Positions 33,466 to 42,299 of a stretch of DNA of 64,000 nucleotides are shown piece by piece. The position numbers were made by a program, and so were the translations under genes. A model generated the notes under the pieces. It saw nothing but the letters and a program-made list of their open reading frames with translations, did no database searches and had not been told where the DNA came from. Source of the stretch: Streptomyces eurythermus. GTDB lineage: Bacteria > Actinomycetota > Actinomycetes > Streptomycetales > Streptomycetaceae. Where the stretch lies: assembly GCF_014649115.1 (NCBI RefSeq), contig NZ_BMSK01000009.1, positions 248,001 through 312,000 on the forward strand. Reading direction: 5' to 3'. Position 1 is the first letter of the stretch, and each line of letters begins with the position of its first letter.

Positions 33466-34617
33466 CTACGAGTCCGCGTACTTGGTGTCCGCCGCCGGGT
33501 CGAGGGCCAGCCGGTAGCCCCGCTTCACCACCGTCTGGATCAGCTTCGGCGCGCCGAGGGCCGTGCGCAGGCGGGCCATGGCCGTTTCCACAGCGTGTTC
33601 GTCGCGGCCCGCGCCGGGCAGGGCCTTGAGGAGGTCCGCGCGGGGGACCACCCAGCCGGGGCGGCGGGCCAGGGCGCGCAGCAGGGACATGCCGGCCGGC
33701 GGGACCGGCTTGAGCGCGCCGTCGACCAGGACCGCGTGGCCGCGGATCTCCACCCGGTGCCCGGCGACGGGCAGCACCCGGGCGCGGGCCGGGAGTTCCT
33801 GGCAGAGCAGCTGCACCAGCGGACCGAGGCGGAAGCGCTCCGGCTGGACCGTGTCCACCCCGTGGGCCTGGAGGGGCAGCGCGGTGACCGGGCCGACGCA
33901 GGCGGGCAGGACGTCGTGGGACAGCGCCGACAGCAGCTCGCCCAGCAGGCCGCGCTCCTCCGCGCGGGAGAGCAGGGAGGCGGCGGCGGGGGCGCTGGTG
34001 AAGGTGAGGGCGTCCAGGCCGCGGCCGACGGCCGTGTCCAGCAGGCGGTCCAGCGGGCCGGTGTCCTCCGGGGGCATCCAGCGGTACACGGGCACCGGGA
34101 GCACCTCCGCGCCGGCGGCCCGCAGCGACTCCACGAAGCCGGGAAGGGGCTCGCCGTGCAGCTGTACGGCGACGCGGCTGCCGTCGACGCCCTCCTCCAG
34201 GAGCCGGTCGAGGACCTCGGCCAGGGACTCCGAGGAGGGCGACCACTCCTCGGTGAGGCCCGCCGCCCGGATCGCGCCCTTGACCTTGGGGCCGCGGGCC
34301 AGCAGCCGTACCCCGCGCAGCTCGCCCAGCAGCTGTTCGCCGAGGCCCCAGCCGTCCGCGGCCTCGACCCAGCCCCGGAAGCCGATGGCGGTCGTGGCCA
34401 CGACGACGTCCGGACCCCGGTCGATGATCTGCTGGGTGGCGGCGAGCAGTTCGCTGTCGTCGGCGAGCGGCACGATCCGCAGCGCGGGAGCGTGCAGGAC
34501 GGTGGCGCCGCGCCGCTGGAGCAGGGCGCCCAGTTCCTCGGCCCGGCGCGCGGCGGTGACGCCCACGGTGAACCCGGCGAGGGGTCCGTGCTCGGGTTGC
34601 TGCTCTTCGTCGTACAT
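33466..34617 (-). CDS. Uroporphyrinogen-III synthase-like protein fused to a winged-helix domain
   Basis: In this 383-aa protein about residues 12-265 form the two-lobed HemD fold (FTVGVTAARRAEELGALLQRRG, SRVAVQLHGEPLPGFVESLR, LDALTFTSAPAA). About residues 280-372 form an OmpR-type winged helix (VEIRGHAVLVDGALKPVPPAGM, MARLRTALGAPKLIQTVVKRGYRL). Such fusions act as transcription regulators of nitrogen or nitrite genes in actinobacteria rather than as haem enzymes (inference from family). It is about 90 bp upstream-facing of the narK gene on the same strand. ATG start. Confidence 0.9.
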   Translation of the reverse strand: MYDEEQQPEHGPLAGFTVGVTAARRAEELGALLQRRGATVLHAPALRIVPLADDSELLAATQQIIDRGPDVVVATTAIGFRGWVEAADGWGLGEQLLGELRGVRLLARGPKVKGAIRAAGLTEEWSPSSESLAEVLDRLLEEGVDGSRVAVQLHGEPLPGFVESLRAAGAEVLPVPVYRWMPPEDTGPLDRLLDTAVGRGLDALTFTSAPAAASLLSRAEERGLLGELLSALSHDVLPACVGPVTALPLQAHGVDTVQPERFRLGPLVQLLCQELPARARVLPVAGHRVEIRGHAVLVDGALKPVPPAGMSLLRALARRPGWVVPRADLLKALPGAGRDEHAVETAMARLRTALGAPKLIQTVVKRGYRLALDPAADTKYADS

Positions 34618-34704
34618 AGGGCTCTCCTAGCTGACCGGCGCGCCGGACGAGCCTGTCAACACTGCGTGACAGGCTCGGTACGGCCCGATGTCGCCGGTGT
34701 TACG

Positions 34705-36075
34705 TCACACCTCGGCATAGCTGAGCCGGCTCTTCTCCTCGGATGCGGACACCGTGGCCGGAACCCGCCCGATCGGACGGCGAAGGTATACGGCCCAGGT
34801 GACCACGAAGCAGACAGCGTAGAAGCCGAGGAACGCGACGAAGGCGCCGGTCCCGGAGCCGTAGGAAAGGAAGGACTGGCGGAAGGCCAGGTTGATGCCG
34901 ACCCCGCCGAGCGCGCCGACCGCGCCGATCAGTCCCATGGCCGCGCCGGACAGCCGCCGGCCGTGGGCGACGGCCGCCTCGCCCTCGAGCCCCCGGGCCA
35001 GGGCCTTGGCCTGGAAGATGCCGGGGATCATCTTGTACGTCGATCCGTTGCCGAGGCCGCTGAGCACGAACAGCACGACGAAGACGGACACGAACAGCGG
35101 CAGCGACTTCTGCATGCCGGCAACGATCAGTACGGCGGTGGCGGCGGCCATGCCGACGTAGTTCCACAGGGTGATGCGGGCGCCGCCGTAGCGGTCGGCG
35201 AGCCAGCCGCCGACGGGGCGGATCAGGGAGCCGAGCAGCGGGCCGATGAAGGTGAGGTAGGCCGCCTGGAGCGGGGTCCGGCCGAACTGGTTCGTCAGCA
35301 CCTGGCCGAAGGCGAAGCTGTAGCCGATGAAGGAGCCGAAGGTGCCGACGTAGAGGAAGGCCATGATCCAGGTGTGGCCGTCCCGGGCCGCGTCCTTGGC
35401 CGCGCCGGTGTCGTTCTTCACCGAGGCCAGGTTGTCCATGAACAGCGCGGCGAGCACGGCGGCCACGACGATCAGCGGGATGTAGATGCCGAGCAGCACG
35501 CGCGGGCCGCCGCTCGCACCGATGATGGCGAGCGCGACGAGCTGGATGACGGGGACGCCGATGTTGCCGCCGCCCGCGTTGAGCCCGAGCGCCCACCCCT
35601 TCTTCCGCAGGGGGAAGAAGGCGTTGATGTTGGTCATGGAGGAGGCGAAGTTGCCGCCGCCGATACCGGCCAGCAGGCCCACCAGGAGGAAGGTGGAGAA
35701 GGACGTGCCCGGCTTCATCACCGTGAACGCGGCGATGGTCGGGACGAGCAGCAGACTCGCCGAGACGACCGTCCAGTTCCGGCCGCCGAAGACGGCCACG
35801 GCGAAGGTGTACGGCACCCGGACGACCGCGCCGACCAGCGTCACCATCGAGGTCAGCAGGAACTTGTCGGCGGGGGTCAGCCCGTACTCGGGGCCCATGA
35901 ACAGCACCAGCACGGACCACAGGGTCCACACCGAGAACCCGATGTGCTCCGACAGCACGGAGAACCACAGGTTCCGGCGGGCGATCCGCTCCCCGGTCGC
36001 GTTCCAGAACGCCTCGTCCTCCGGATCCCAGCGATCGATCCAGCGGCCACGACGGGTTGGGGCTGGGGCTGTCAT
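34705..36075 (-). CDS. narK: Nitrate/nitrite transporter (NarK/NasA type MFS)
   Basis: The 456-aa membrane protein has about 12 TM helices. NNP-family signatures are GGGNFASSMTNINAFFP and GLNAGGGNIGVPVIQL in the N-half, and GGWLADRYGGARITLWNYVG and GNGSTYKMIPGIFQ in the C-half. It imports nitrate or exports nitrite. ATG 36075 (MTAPAPTRRGRW) follows GGAGG at 5 bp, so the longer 498-aa frame is not used. It is upstream of, and probably cotranscribed or coregulated with, the HemD-winged-helix gene. Confidence 0.95.
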   Translation of the reverse strand: MTAPAPTRRGRWIDRWDPEDEAFWNATGERIARRNLWFSVLSEHIGFSVWTLWSVLVLFMGPEYGLTPADKFLLTSMVTLVGAVVRVPYTFAVAVFGGRNWTVVSASLLLVPTIAAFTVMKPGTSFSTFLLVGLLAGIGGGNFASSMTNINAFFPLRKKGWALGLNAGGGNIGVPVIQLVALAIIGASGGPRVLLGIYIPLIVVAAVLAALFMDNLASVKNDTGAAKDAARDGHTWIMAFLYVGTFGSFIGYSFAFGQVLTNQFGRTPLQAAYLTFIGPLLGSLIRPVGGWLADRYGGARITLWNYVGMAAATAVLIVAGMQKSLPLFVSVFVVLFVLSGLGNGSTYKMIPGIFQAKALARGLEGEAAVAHGRRLSGAAMGLIGAVGALGGVGINLAFRQSFLSYGSGTGAFVAFLGFYAVCFVVTWAVYLRRPIGRVPATVSASEEKSRLSYAEV

Positions 36076-36284
36076 CACGCCTCCACGATGCTCCGGCTGC
36101 TCGGTCTGCCGACCACTGACTCGGTTGACTCGGTCCGAAGGTAGAAAGGGCGCGTTTCCGCACTGTGGCAGCGGGTGACCGGAAGGGAACGTTGCTCTCA
36201 CTCGGGCGGGGGGTGCCCGGTGAGGGGGCCTGACCCTCTGGATCTGCTCAAGTGGTTTGGAGGGGGCGGTCCGGCCGATTCACC

Positions 36285-36629
36285 ATGAACCGCATGAAGG
36301 GACTCGTGGGATTCGGCAAGAAGCAGGACTGTGTGCTCGTCATCCGGGACTCGGACGTCGTGCTGGAGGCGTTGCGGGAGGCGCTGGACGGGGCCCCGGA
36401 GCGGGAGCGGGCCGGGCTGGAGCGGGCCCTCGCCGTGGTCGGGGGTGTCGCCGGGGCGGACGAGGGGCCGTTGCGGGCCGCGTGGGTGCGCGAGCGGCTC
36501 GCCGGGGTCGGGTTCGCCGGGGACATCGACTCCGTCGCCGCGATCAAGGCGCTGCGCCAGGCCGAGCCGGACCTGAGCCTGCTCGCCGCCGTCCAGTTGC
36601 AGCGGGACGCGGTCGCCCATCCGGCGTGA
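36285..36629 (+). CDS. Hypothetical protein
   Basis: The 114-aa product starts MNRMKGLVGFGKKQDCVLVI. It is helical and acidic (VVLEALREALDGAPERERAG, then KALRQAEPDLSLLAAVQLQR), with no TM, signal or known motif; a start at 36294 is equally possible. Its last 86 bp overlap the 3' end of the convergent LysR gene on the other strand. Third-position bias is good, so it is likely real, but no function can be assigned. Confidence 0.65.
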   Translation: MNRMKGLVGFGKKQDCVLVIRDSDVVLEALREALDGAPERERAGLERALAVVGGVAGADEGPLRAAWVRERLAGVGFAGDIDSVAAIKALRQAEPDLSLLAAVQLQRDAVAHPA

Positions 36630-37599
36630 TGCCAGACGTCTTCATGGTTTCCTCGTCCTCCGCCGGGAGCCACGCGTCGGGCGGGCGGCGCAGCCAGCCC
36701 TCCGACCGGGCGGTCCGCCGCGCCGCGTCTCTCAGGGCCGTCAGGCCGGGGTGGACCAGGCCCTTGCGCCAGACCAGGGAGACGGGGGACAGCGGGACGG
36801 GGGCCACGAGGGGCCGGCGGACCGCGCCGGGCATGGGCGGGAAGTCCACCACCGCCAGGACCGGGTTGCCGGTCTTCGCCATGACGCGGGCGAACTCCTC
36901 GTCGCCGACGGCCATCGGCAGCGGCGGCGCGAGCCGGATGCCCCGGCCCTCGAACAGGCGCAGGGCCAGGTCGGTCCACTCCCGGGTGTGCGGGTTGCCC
37001 GCGCCGGCGTACACCGTCTCCCCGGCCAGCGCGGACACCGGGACCTCGGGCAGGGATGCCAGCGGATGGTCCTCGGGCAGGACGACGGCCATCGGCTCGT
37101 ACCGCACCGGCTGCTGCGCGAGGCCGGAGCGGAGCGCCGGGTCGAGTCCGGCGAAGCGGCCGAAGGAGACGTCCAGGCGGCCGGCCAGCAGATCGGCGGC
37201 GGCTTTGGTGAGCCCGCTCTCGTAGCGGGCCATCAGCTCGCAGTCGGGGGCGAGTTCGCGGGCCCGGTACAGCACCCGGCGGCCGGTGGCCAGGCCCGGC
37301 GAGTTCAGGTCGACCAGCAGGGGGCGGGCCTGGCCGGCCGCGAACGCGGCGAGCAGGTCGTCCTGGGCGGCGAGGACCCGGCGCGCGTGCGGCAGCAGGC
37401 GCTCGCCGTCGGGGGTGAGGGTGACCTGCCGGGTGGTGCGGACGAACAGCTCCGCGCCCAACTCCCGCTCCAGGCGCCGTACATCACGGCTGAGCGCCTG
37501 CTGGGCGACGTAGAGGCGGGCCGCGGCCCGGGTGAAGTGCAGGTCCTCCGCCACGGCGACGAAGGCGCGCAGCAGGCGCGGGTCCAGGGATGCGGGCAC
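36544..37599 (-). CDS. LysR family transcriptional regulator
   Basis: The 351-aa protein has an N-terminal HTH (DPRLLRAFVAVAEDLHFTRA, ARLYVAQQALSRDVRRLERE) and a LysR substrate-binding domain (about residues 90-295, GRLDVSFGRFAGLDP, VVLPEDHPLA). It is about 40 aa longer at the C-terminus than typical LysR proteins, with an Arg/Pro-rich tail (GRPRPAATGRRRAGSG) that overlaps the convergent hypothetical gene. It is divergent from an MFS exporter gene 83 bp away, which is the obvious target (inference). Confidence 0.92.
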   Translation of the reverse strand: MPASLDPRLLRAFVAVAEDLHFTRAAARLYVAQQALSRDVRRLERELGAELFVRTTRQVTLTPDGERLLPHARRVLAAQDDLLAAFAAGQARPLLVDLNSPGLATGRRVLYRARELAPDCELMARYESGLTKAAADLLAGRLDVSFGRFAGLDPALRSGLAQQPVRYEPMAVVLPEDHPLASLPEVPVSALAGETVYAGAGNPHTREWTDLALRLFEGRGIRLAPPLPMAVGDEEFARVMAKTGNPVLAVVDFPPMPGAVRRPLVAPVPLSPVSLVWRKGLVHPGLTALRDAARRTARSEGWLRRPPDAWLPAEDEETMKTSGITPDGRPRPAATGRRRAGSGPARPGAAP

Positions 37600-37682
37600 G
37601 GAGCGAATTTACAACGCGGGTGCGTCAATCGGCGTCGTACAGGTGTTGGACCCGGTGATCCGCCCCGGGTGACCGTGGGGGC

Positions 37683-38933
37683 ATGCCTCAACCGACCTCC
37701 CAGGACCGCCGGATACGCAAGAGTACGACCCGACTGGCCGGGTACCGGCGGCTGTTCGCGCTCCCCGGCGCCCGTGCCTTCACCGCCGGCAATCTCCTCG
37801 CCCGCCTTCCCATGGGTATGTTCAGCGTGAGCGCGGTCGTGATGATCGCCGGTTCCCGGGGCTCGTACGCCCTCGCCGGCGCCGTCACCGCGACCGGGCT
37901 CGCGGCGACCGCGGTGGCCGGGCCCTTCGTCGCCCGGCTGGTGGACCGGCACGGGCAGGCCCGGATCGCCCTGCCGGCCACGGTCGTCTCCGTGCTCGGC
38001 AGCCTCGCGCTGCTGCTGTGCGTCCGCTCGGGCGCCCCCGACTGGACCCTCTTCGCGGCCTACGCCGCCACCGCGACCACCCCGAACACCGGCGGCCTCT
38101 CCCGCGCCCGCTGGGCCCATCTGCTGCGGGACGATCCCGGCGCGCTGCACACGGCGAACGCGTTCGAGCAGGCCGCGGACGAGCTGTGCTTCATGCTCGG
38201 GCCGGTCCTCGCCTCCTTCCTGACCGGGACGTTCTTCCCGGAGGCGGGCACGCTCACAGGGGCGGTACTGCTGCTCGCCGGGATGCTGCTGTTCACCGCC
38301 CAGCGGGCGACCGAGCCGCCGGCGACGGCCCGGTCCCGGGCGCCGTCGCCGCTGCGCAGCCCGGGCATCCCGGCGCTGCTGGTCTGTTTCACCGCGACCG
38401 GAGCCGTGTTCGGTTCCATGGAGGTCGTCACGATCGCCTACGCCGACGCGCACGGACACCGCGCGGCGGCGGGGGCGGTGCTCGCGCTCCAGGCGGCGGG
38501 CTCGTGCGCGGCGGGGCTGGCCTACGGGGCGTACGGGACGTCCGGACCGGCCGGGCCCCGGCTCGTCCGGTGCCTGGCGGCGATGGCCGCCTTGATGACG
38601 CTGCCCTGGGCGGCGGCCGGCACCGGCTCGCTCGTGGTGCTCGCCGGGGCGCTGCTGGTCGCGGGCATGGCGACCGCGCCGACCATGGTCACGGCGATGG
38701 CGCTGGTGCAGCGGCGCACCCCTGCCGACCGGCTGAACGAGGGCATGAGCCTGATGGTGACCGGGCTGCTCGCCGGGATCGCCTGCGGCTCGGCGACGGG
38801 CGGCTGGGCGGCCGAGCACCTCTCCCCCGTCAGCGCCTTCGCCGTACCGGCCGCGGCGGCCGTCCTGGCCCTGCTCGTCGGCGGGGCGGGCGGACGGGAG
38901 GAGGCATGGCGAAGGCCCCGCCACCAGGGGTGA
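37683..38933 (+). CDS. MFS transporter
   Basis: The 416-aa protein has about 12 TM segments (MFSVSAVVMIAGSRGSYALA, ALPATVVSVLGSLALLLC) and the motif A-like loop ARLVDRHGQARIALP. It resembles actinobacterial MFS exporters of unknown substrate that sit opposite a LysR regulator. ATG start at 37683. It ends 41 bp before the tmRNA 3' end, with the two genes convergent and no separate terminator recognised. Confidence 0.88.
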   Translation: MPQPTSQDRRIRKSTTRLAGYRRLFALPGARAFTAGNLLARLPMGMFSVSAVVMIAGSRGSYALAGAVTATGLAATAVAGPFVARLVDRHGQARIALPATVVSVLGSLALLLCVRSGAPDWTLFAAYAATATTPNTGGLSRARWAHLLRDDPGALHTANAFEQAADELCFMLGPVLASFLTGTFFPEAGTLTGAVLLLAGMLLFTAQRATEPPATARSRAPSPLRSPGIPALLVCFTATGAVFGSMEVVTIAYADAHGHRAAAGAVLALQAAGSCAAGLAYGAYGTSGPAGPRLVRCLAAMAALMTLPWAAAGTGSLVVLAGALLVAGMATAPTMVTAMALVQRRTPADRLNEGMSLMVTGLLAGIACGSATGGWAAEHLSPVSAFAVPAAAAVLALLVGGAGGREEAWRRPRHQG

Positions 38934-38973
38934 CGGGGCCTTGGCCCACATGGGGTCGGCCCCCTTGGGGGCC

Positions 38974-39343
38974 TCGTGGAGATGGCGGGAATCGAACCCG
39001 CGTCCAACGGTGCGGAATCAGGGCTTCTCCGTGTGCAGTCCGCTGCGATTTTCTCGGCCCCGGAGATCACGCGGACAAGTCTCCGACGGGCTCAGTCACT
39101 GTTTGATTTCCCTCTACACCCCGTGACCGGGTCTAGAGGTTTAGTTCCCTAGCTGATGCCAGGATCCGGGTCGGGAACAGCCCCGGGCTGACACTTCGCG
39201 AGTCGCTACTTAGGCAGCGAGGGCGAAGGAATCGCGCTTGGTGTTGGCGATTATTTTTTGCGACATATGGTTTACGAGATCATTGCCGCTTCCTCGACAC
39301 GCTTCCCCTGCTTCGACAGCCGCTGTCGAAACCGATCATCCCC
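38974..39343 (-). ncRNA. ssrA: Transfer-messenger RNA (tmRNA)
   Basis: The tRNA-like ends are visible. The 5' end GGGGATGATCGG pairs with CATCTCC at the 3' end (7 bp, one G-U), and the T arm is CGCGGGTTCGATTCCCG. The tag frame at 39210-39248 reads A-N-T-K-R-D-S-F-A-L-A-A-stop. CCA is not encoded. It rescues stalled ribosomes and tags products for proteolysis. It lies just downstream of smpB on the same strand. The tag is shorter than the S. coelicolor tag as I remember it. Confidence 0.97.
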
Positions 39344-39477
39344 ATGTTGATTTCTCAAGGTGCGCACCCACTGTGAGGTGCAGGTGCCATCGTACGGGAA
39401 CAACGCGGGCCGATGCCAGCCTATTCCCGTCGGCCTGCCGGTTCTCGTCGGTCTGCCGGTTCCCGTGGGCCGGCCGG

Positions 39478-40032
39478 CTAGGCGCCGCGCTGCCGGCGCT
39501 TCGCCGCCGCGATCGCCCGGGCCGCCTCACGCCGGTCCTGCTGCTCGCGCAGCGTCTGCCGCTTGTCGTACTCCTTCTTGCCCCGCGCGAGAGCGATCTC
39601 CGCCTTCGCCCGGCCGTCCTTGAAGTAGATGGCGAGGGGCACGATGGTGTGTCCCGTCTCCTGGGACTTCGACTCCAGCTTGTCGATCTCCGCGCGGTGC
39701 AGGAGCAGCTTGCGCTTGCGGCGCGCGGAGTGGTTGGTCCAGCTGCCCTGGTGATACTCGGGGATGTGGGCGTTGTGCAGCCACGCCTCGCCCCGGTCGA
39801 TCTGGACGAAGCCGTCGGTCAGCGAGGTCCGTCCCTCGCGCAGCGACTTGACCTCCGTGCCCATGAGCACGAGCCCGGCCTCGAAGGTGTCGATGATCGC
39901 GTAGTCGTGCCGGGCCTTCTTGTTCTGGGCGACGATCTTGCGCTTGCCGCCCTTCTCGCCGTCCCTGGCCTTGGCGGCCCCGCCGCCCTGCTTGGGCTGG
40001 GACTCCTTCGGTACGTACATTCCCTTGCTCAT
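39478..40032 (-). CDS. smpB: SsrA-binding protein SmpB
   Basis: The 184-aa protein binds tmRNA and brings it to stalled ribosomes. The SmpB core is complete: IVAQNKKARHDYAIIDTFEA, LMGTEVKSLREGRTSLTDGF, EAWLHNAHIPEYHQGSWTNH, RKRKLLLHRAEIDKL and the basic tail. It has an N-terminal extension of about 30 aa relative to short family members (MSKGMYVPKESQPKQGGG). ATG 40032 was chosen; in-frame ATGs at 40044 and 40020 are alternatives. It precedes ssrA by about 135 bp and follows the S41 protease gene. Confidence 0.96.
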   Translation of the reverse strand: MSKGMYVPKESQPKQGGGAAKARDGEKGGKRKIVAQNKKARHDYAIIDTFEAGLVLMGTEVKSLREGRTSLTDGFVQIDRGEAWLHNAHIPEYHQGSWTNHSARRKRKLLLHRAEIDKLESKSQETGHTIVPLAIYFKDGRAKAEIALARGKKEYDKRQTLREQQDRREAARAIAAAKRRQRGA

Positions 40033-40101
40033 AGTGCCGCCCATTTTCGCACCACACAGGGGTGGTGAGTACAGCCGATTTCGAGGGGGTGCGCGGCGCG
40101 G

Positions 40102-41277
40102 CTACGACGGGTCGCCCAGCCCGGTGAGCACCGTACGGGCCCGTGACAGGGCCTGCTCCGGGCCCGCCTCCAGGTCGGGGGTGATGCCCCGGCCGTCGAC
40201 GGTGTGCCCGGACGGGGTGCGGTAGTGGCCGACGGTCAGCTCGGCCACCGAGCCGTCGGGCAGCTTCACCGGCATCTGGACGGAGCCCTTGCCGAAGGTG
40301 CGCGACCCGATCACCACCGCGCGCCCCCGGTCCTGGAGGGCGCCGGTGAGCAGCTCGGCCGCGCTCATGGTGCCGCCGTCCACGAGGACGACCAGGGGCC
40401 GGGCGGTGTCGCCGCCCGGGTCGGCGTGCAGGGCGCGCTGGGCGCCGTCGACGTCGTAGGTGGCGACCAGGCCGCCGTCCAGGAAGGCGGAGGCGGTGGC
40501 CACGGCCTCGGTGACCAGGCCGCCGGAGTTGCCGCGCAGGTCGAGGATGGTGCGGCCGTCGGCGGGGGCGGTGCGCAGGGCCGCGCGGACCGCGTCGGCG
40601 GAGCCCTTGGTGAACGCGGAGACCTTCACGGCGGTGACCGCGCCGGGCAGCCGGCGCACGGTCACGGGGTCGGTGGACAGCCTGGCCCGGCGCAGGGTCC
40701 TCGTCCACGCGCGCGTGCCCCGCTCCAGGCCGAGCGTGACCGTCGTACCGGCCGCGGCGCCCGCCGTGCCGTCGCCGCGCAGCAGGGCGATCACCTCGGT
40801 GACCGGCCGGCCGTCGGTGCGGTGGCCGTCGACGCTGCGCAGCCGGTCGCCGGCCCGGATCCCGGCGCCGGCGGCGGGCGAGCCGGGCCGCACGCGGGTG
40901 ACCTCGATCCGGCCGTCCGGCTCCTGCCGCGCCCACAGGCCGACGCCGGTGTAGCGGCCGTCGAGCGCGTCCTGGAACTCCTCGTACTCGCCCTCGGAGT
41001 AGACCGCGGCCCAGCGGTCGCCGCTGCGACTGACGGCCCGTTCGGCGGCCTCCGTCGGGGACTTGCCGGCGGCCATCGCCTCGGCGGCGGCCTCCCGCAC
41101 GGCCTCGGGCCGGCCGGCCGGGTCCGCCGGTGCGGCGACGGCCCTGCGCTGGGGGGCGCCGGGCCCCGGGAAGGCGCCGGTGGCGGCGCCGGCCCCCAGC
41201 ACCCCGGCGAAGACCAGTGTCAGGGCGGCGCCGCGGCGGACGCGGCGGGGACTACAGAGGGGATCGCGGCCTGACAT
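40102..41277 (-). CDS. S41 family C-terminal processing peptidase
   Basis: The 391-aa protein has an N-terminal signal-anchor (ALTLVFAGVLGAGAATGAFPG, about residues 18-38) and a PDZ domain at about 105-190 (GVGLWARQEPDGRIEVTRVR, AGAGIRAGDRLRSVDG). The S41 catalytic domain carries the nucleophile Ser in GGTMSAAELLTGAL and the general-base Lys in SRTFGKGSVQMP. It probably degrades or trims extracytoplasmic proteins. ATG 41277 was used; the upstream-open frame belongs to the antisense of ftsX. It lies between ftsX and smpB. Confidence 0.94.
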   Translation of the reverse strand: MSGRDPLCSPRRVRRGAALTLVFAGVLGAGAATGAFPGPGAPQRRAVAAPADPAGRPEAVREAAAEAMAAGKSPTEAAERAVSRSGDRWAAVYSEGEYEEFQDALDGRYTGVGLWARQEPDGRIEVTRVRPGSPAAGAGIRAGDRLRSVDGHRTDGRPVTEVIALLRGDGTAGAAAGTTVTLGLERGTRAWTRTLRRARLSTDPVTVRRLPGAVTAVKVSAFTKGSADAVRAALRTAPADGRTILDLRGNSGGLVTEAVATASAFLDGGLVATYDVDGAQRALHADPGGDTARPLVVLVDGGTMSAAELLTGALQDRGRAVVIGSRTFGKGSVQMPVKLPDGSVAELTVGHYRTPSGHTVDGRGITPDLEAGPEQALSRARTVLTGLGDPS

Positions 41278-41300
41278 GGCGGTGAGTCTAGGACAACGCG

Positions 41301-41334
41301 AAGGGCCGCACGGGCGGTTGCCCGTGCGGCCCTT
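41301..41334 (-). terminator. Hairpin between ftsX and the S41 peptidase gene
   Basis: Perfect 15-bp stem AAGGGCCGCACGGGC / GCCCGTGCGGCCCTT with a 4-nt loop, 11 bp after the ftsX stop. It probably terminates or attenuates ftsEX transcription before the peptidase gene. Confidence 0.75.
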
Positions 41335-41345
41335 CTTGGTGTGCG

Positions 41346-42263
41346 TCACACCTTCAAGTACTTGCGCAGCGCGAAGAACGCCGCAAGGGACGGCATCAGC
41401 ACGCTGGTCGCCAGGATCAGCGGCAGCTTGGTCAACACCGCGTCCCAGCCCACGAAGTTGATGAGGGTCAGCTTGTGGGAGAGGTCCATGCCGTGGTCGA
41501 TGGTGAAGTACCGGCCGAGCACCAGGGCCACGCAGGCCAGGCCGCCGCCGATGAGTCCGGCGACCGCGGCCTCGGCGATGAACGGCGCCTGGATGTAGAA
41601 GCCCGAGGCGCCGACCAGGCGCATGATGCCGGTCTCGCGCCGGCGGCTGAACGCCGAGACGCGCACGGTGTTGACGATCAGCAGCAGGGCGACGATCAGC
41701 ATCATCGCCATCACGCCGAGCGCGCCCCGGTTCATCAGGTTCAGCAGCTGGAAGAGGTTGTCCAGGATGCCCTTCTGGTCCTGCACCGACTGCACGCCGT
41801 CCCGCCCGTTGAACGCGCTCGCGATCACCTGGTACTTCTGCGGGTCCTTGAGCTTGATCCGGTACGACTCCTGCATCTGGTCCGGCGTCAGCGAGCCGGC
41901 CAGCGGGGAGTTGCCGAACTGCTCCTTGTAGTGCTTGTACGCCTCGTCCTGGGACTCGTAGGTCACCTTCTCGACGACCGGCATCTGCTTGAGGTCCGCG
42001 AGGATCTGCTTCCTCTGGTCCTCGGTGACCGCGCCCTTGGCGCAGTTCACGTCGTTCTCCGCGTCGTGCTTGTTGCACAGGAAGATCGAGACGTTGACCT
42101 TGTCGTACCAGTAGCCCTTCATGGTGCTGACCTGGTCGCTCATCAGCAGCGAACCGCCGAACAGGGCCAGGGACAGGGCGACGGAGACGATGACGGCGAA
42201 GGTCATCGTCAGGTTGCGGCGGAGACCGACACCGATCTCCGACAGGACGAACTGGGCGCGCAT
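41346..42263 (-). CDS. ftsX: Cell division protein FtsX (permease-like)
   Basis: The 305-aa protein has four TM helices (about 22-42, then 180-202, 225-250 and 275-300) and one large extracytoplasmic loop between TM1 and TM2, with paired cysteines in FLCNKHDAENDVNCAKG. FtsEX couples ATP hydrolysis to activation of a peptidoglycan hydrolase (RipC-like in actinobacteria). The conserved RRRETGIMRLVGASGFYI block lies after TM2. It starts 37 bp after ftsE and they form an operon. Confidence 0.97.
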   Translation of the reverse strand: MRAQFVLSEIGVGLRRNLTMTFAVIVSVALSLALFGGSLLMSDQVSTMKGYWYDKVNVSIFLCNKHDAENDVNCAKGAVTEDQRKQILADLKQMPVVEKVTYESQDEAYKHYKEQFGNSPLAGSLTPDQMQESYRIKLKDPQKYQVIASAFNGRDGVQSVQDQKGILDNLFQLLNLMNRGALGVMAMMLIVALLLIVNTVRVSAFSRRRETGIMRLVGASGFYIQAPFIAEAAVAGLIGGGLACVALVLGRYFTIDHGMDLSHKLTLINFVGWDAVLTKLPLILATSVLMPSLAAFFALRKYLKV

Positions 42264-42299
42264 GGCTACTTCTTCAGGCCTTTCGGGAACTGGGTGCGG

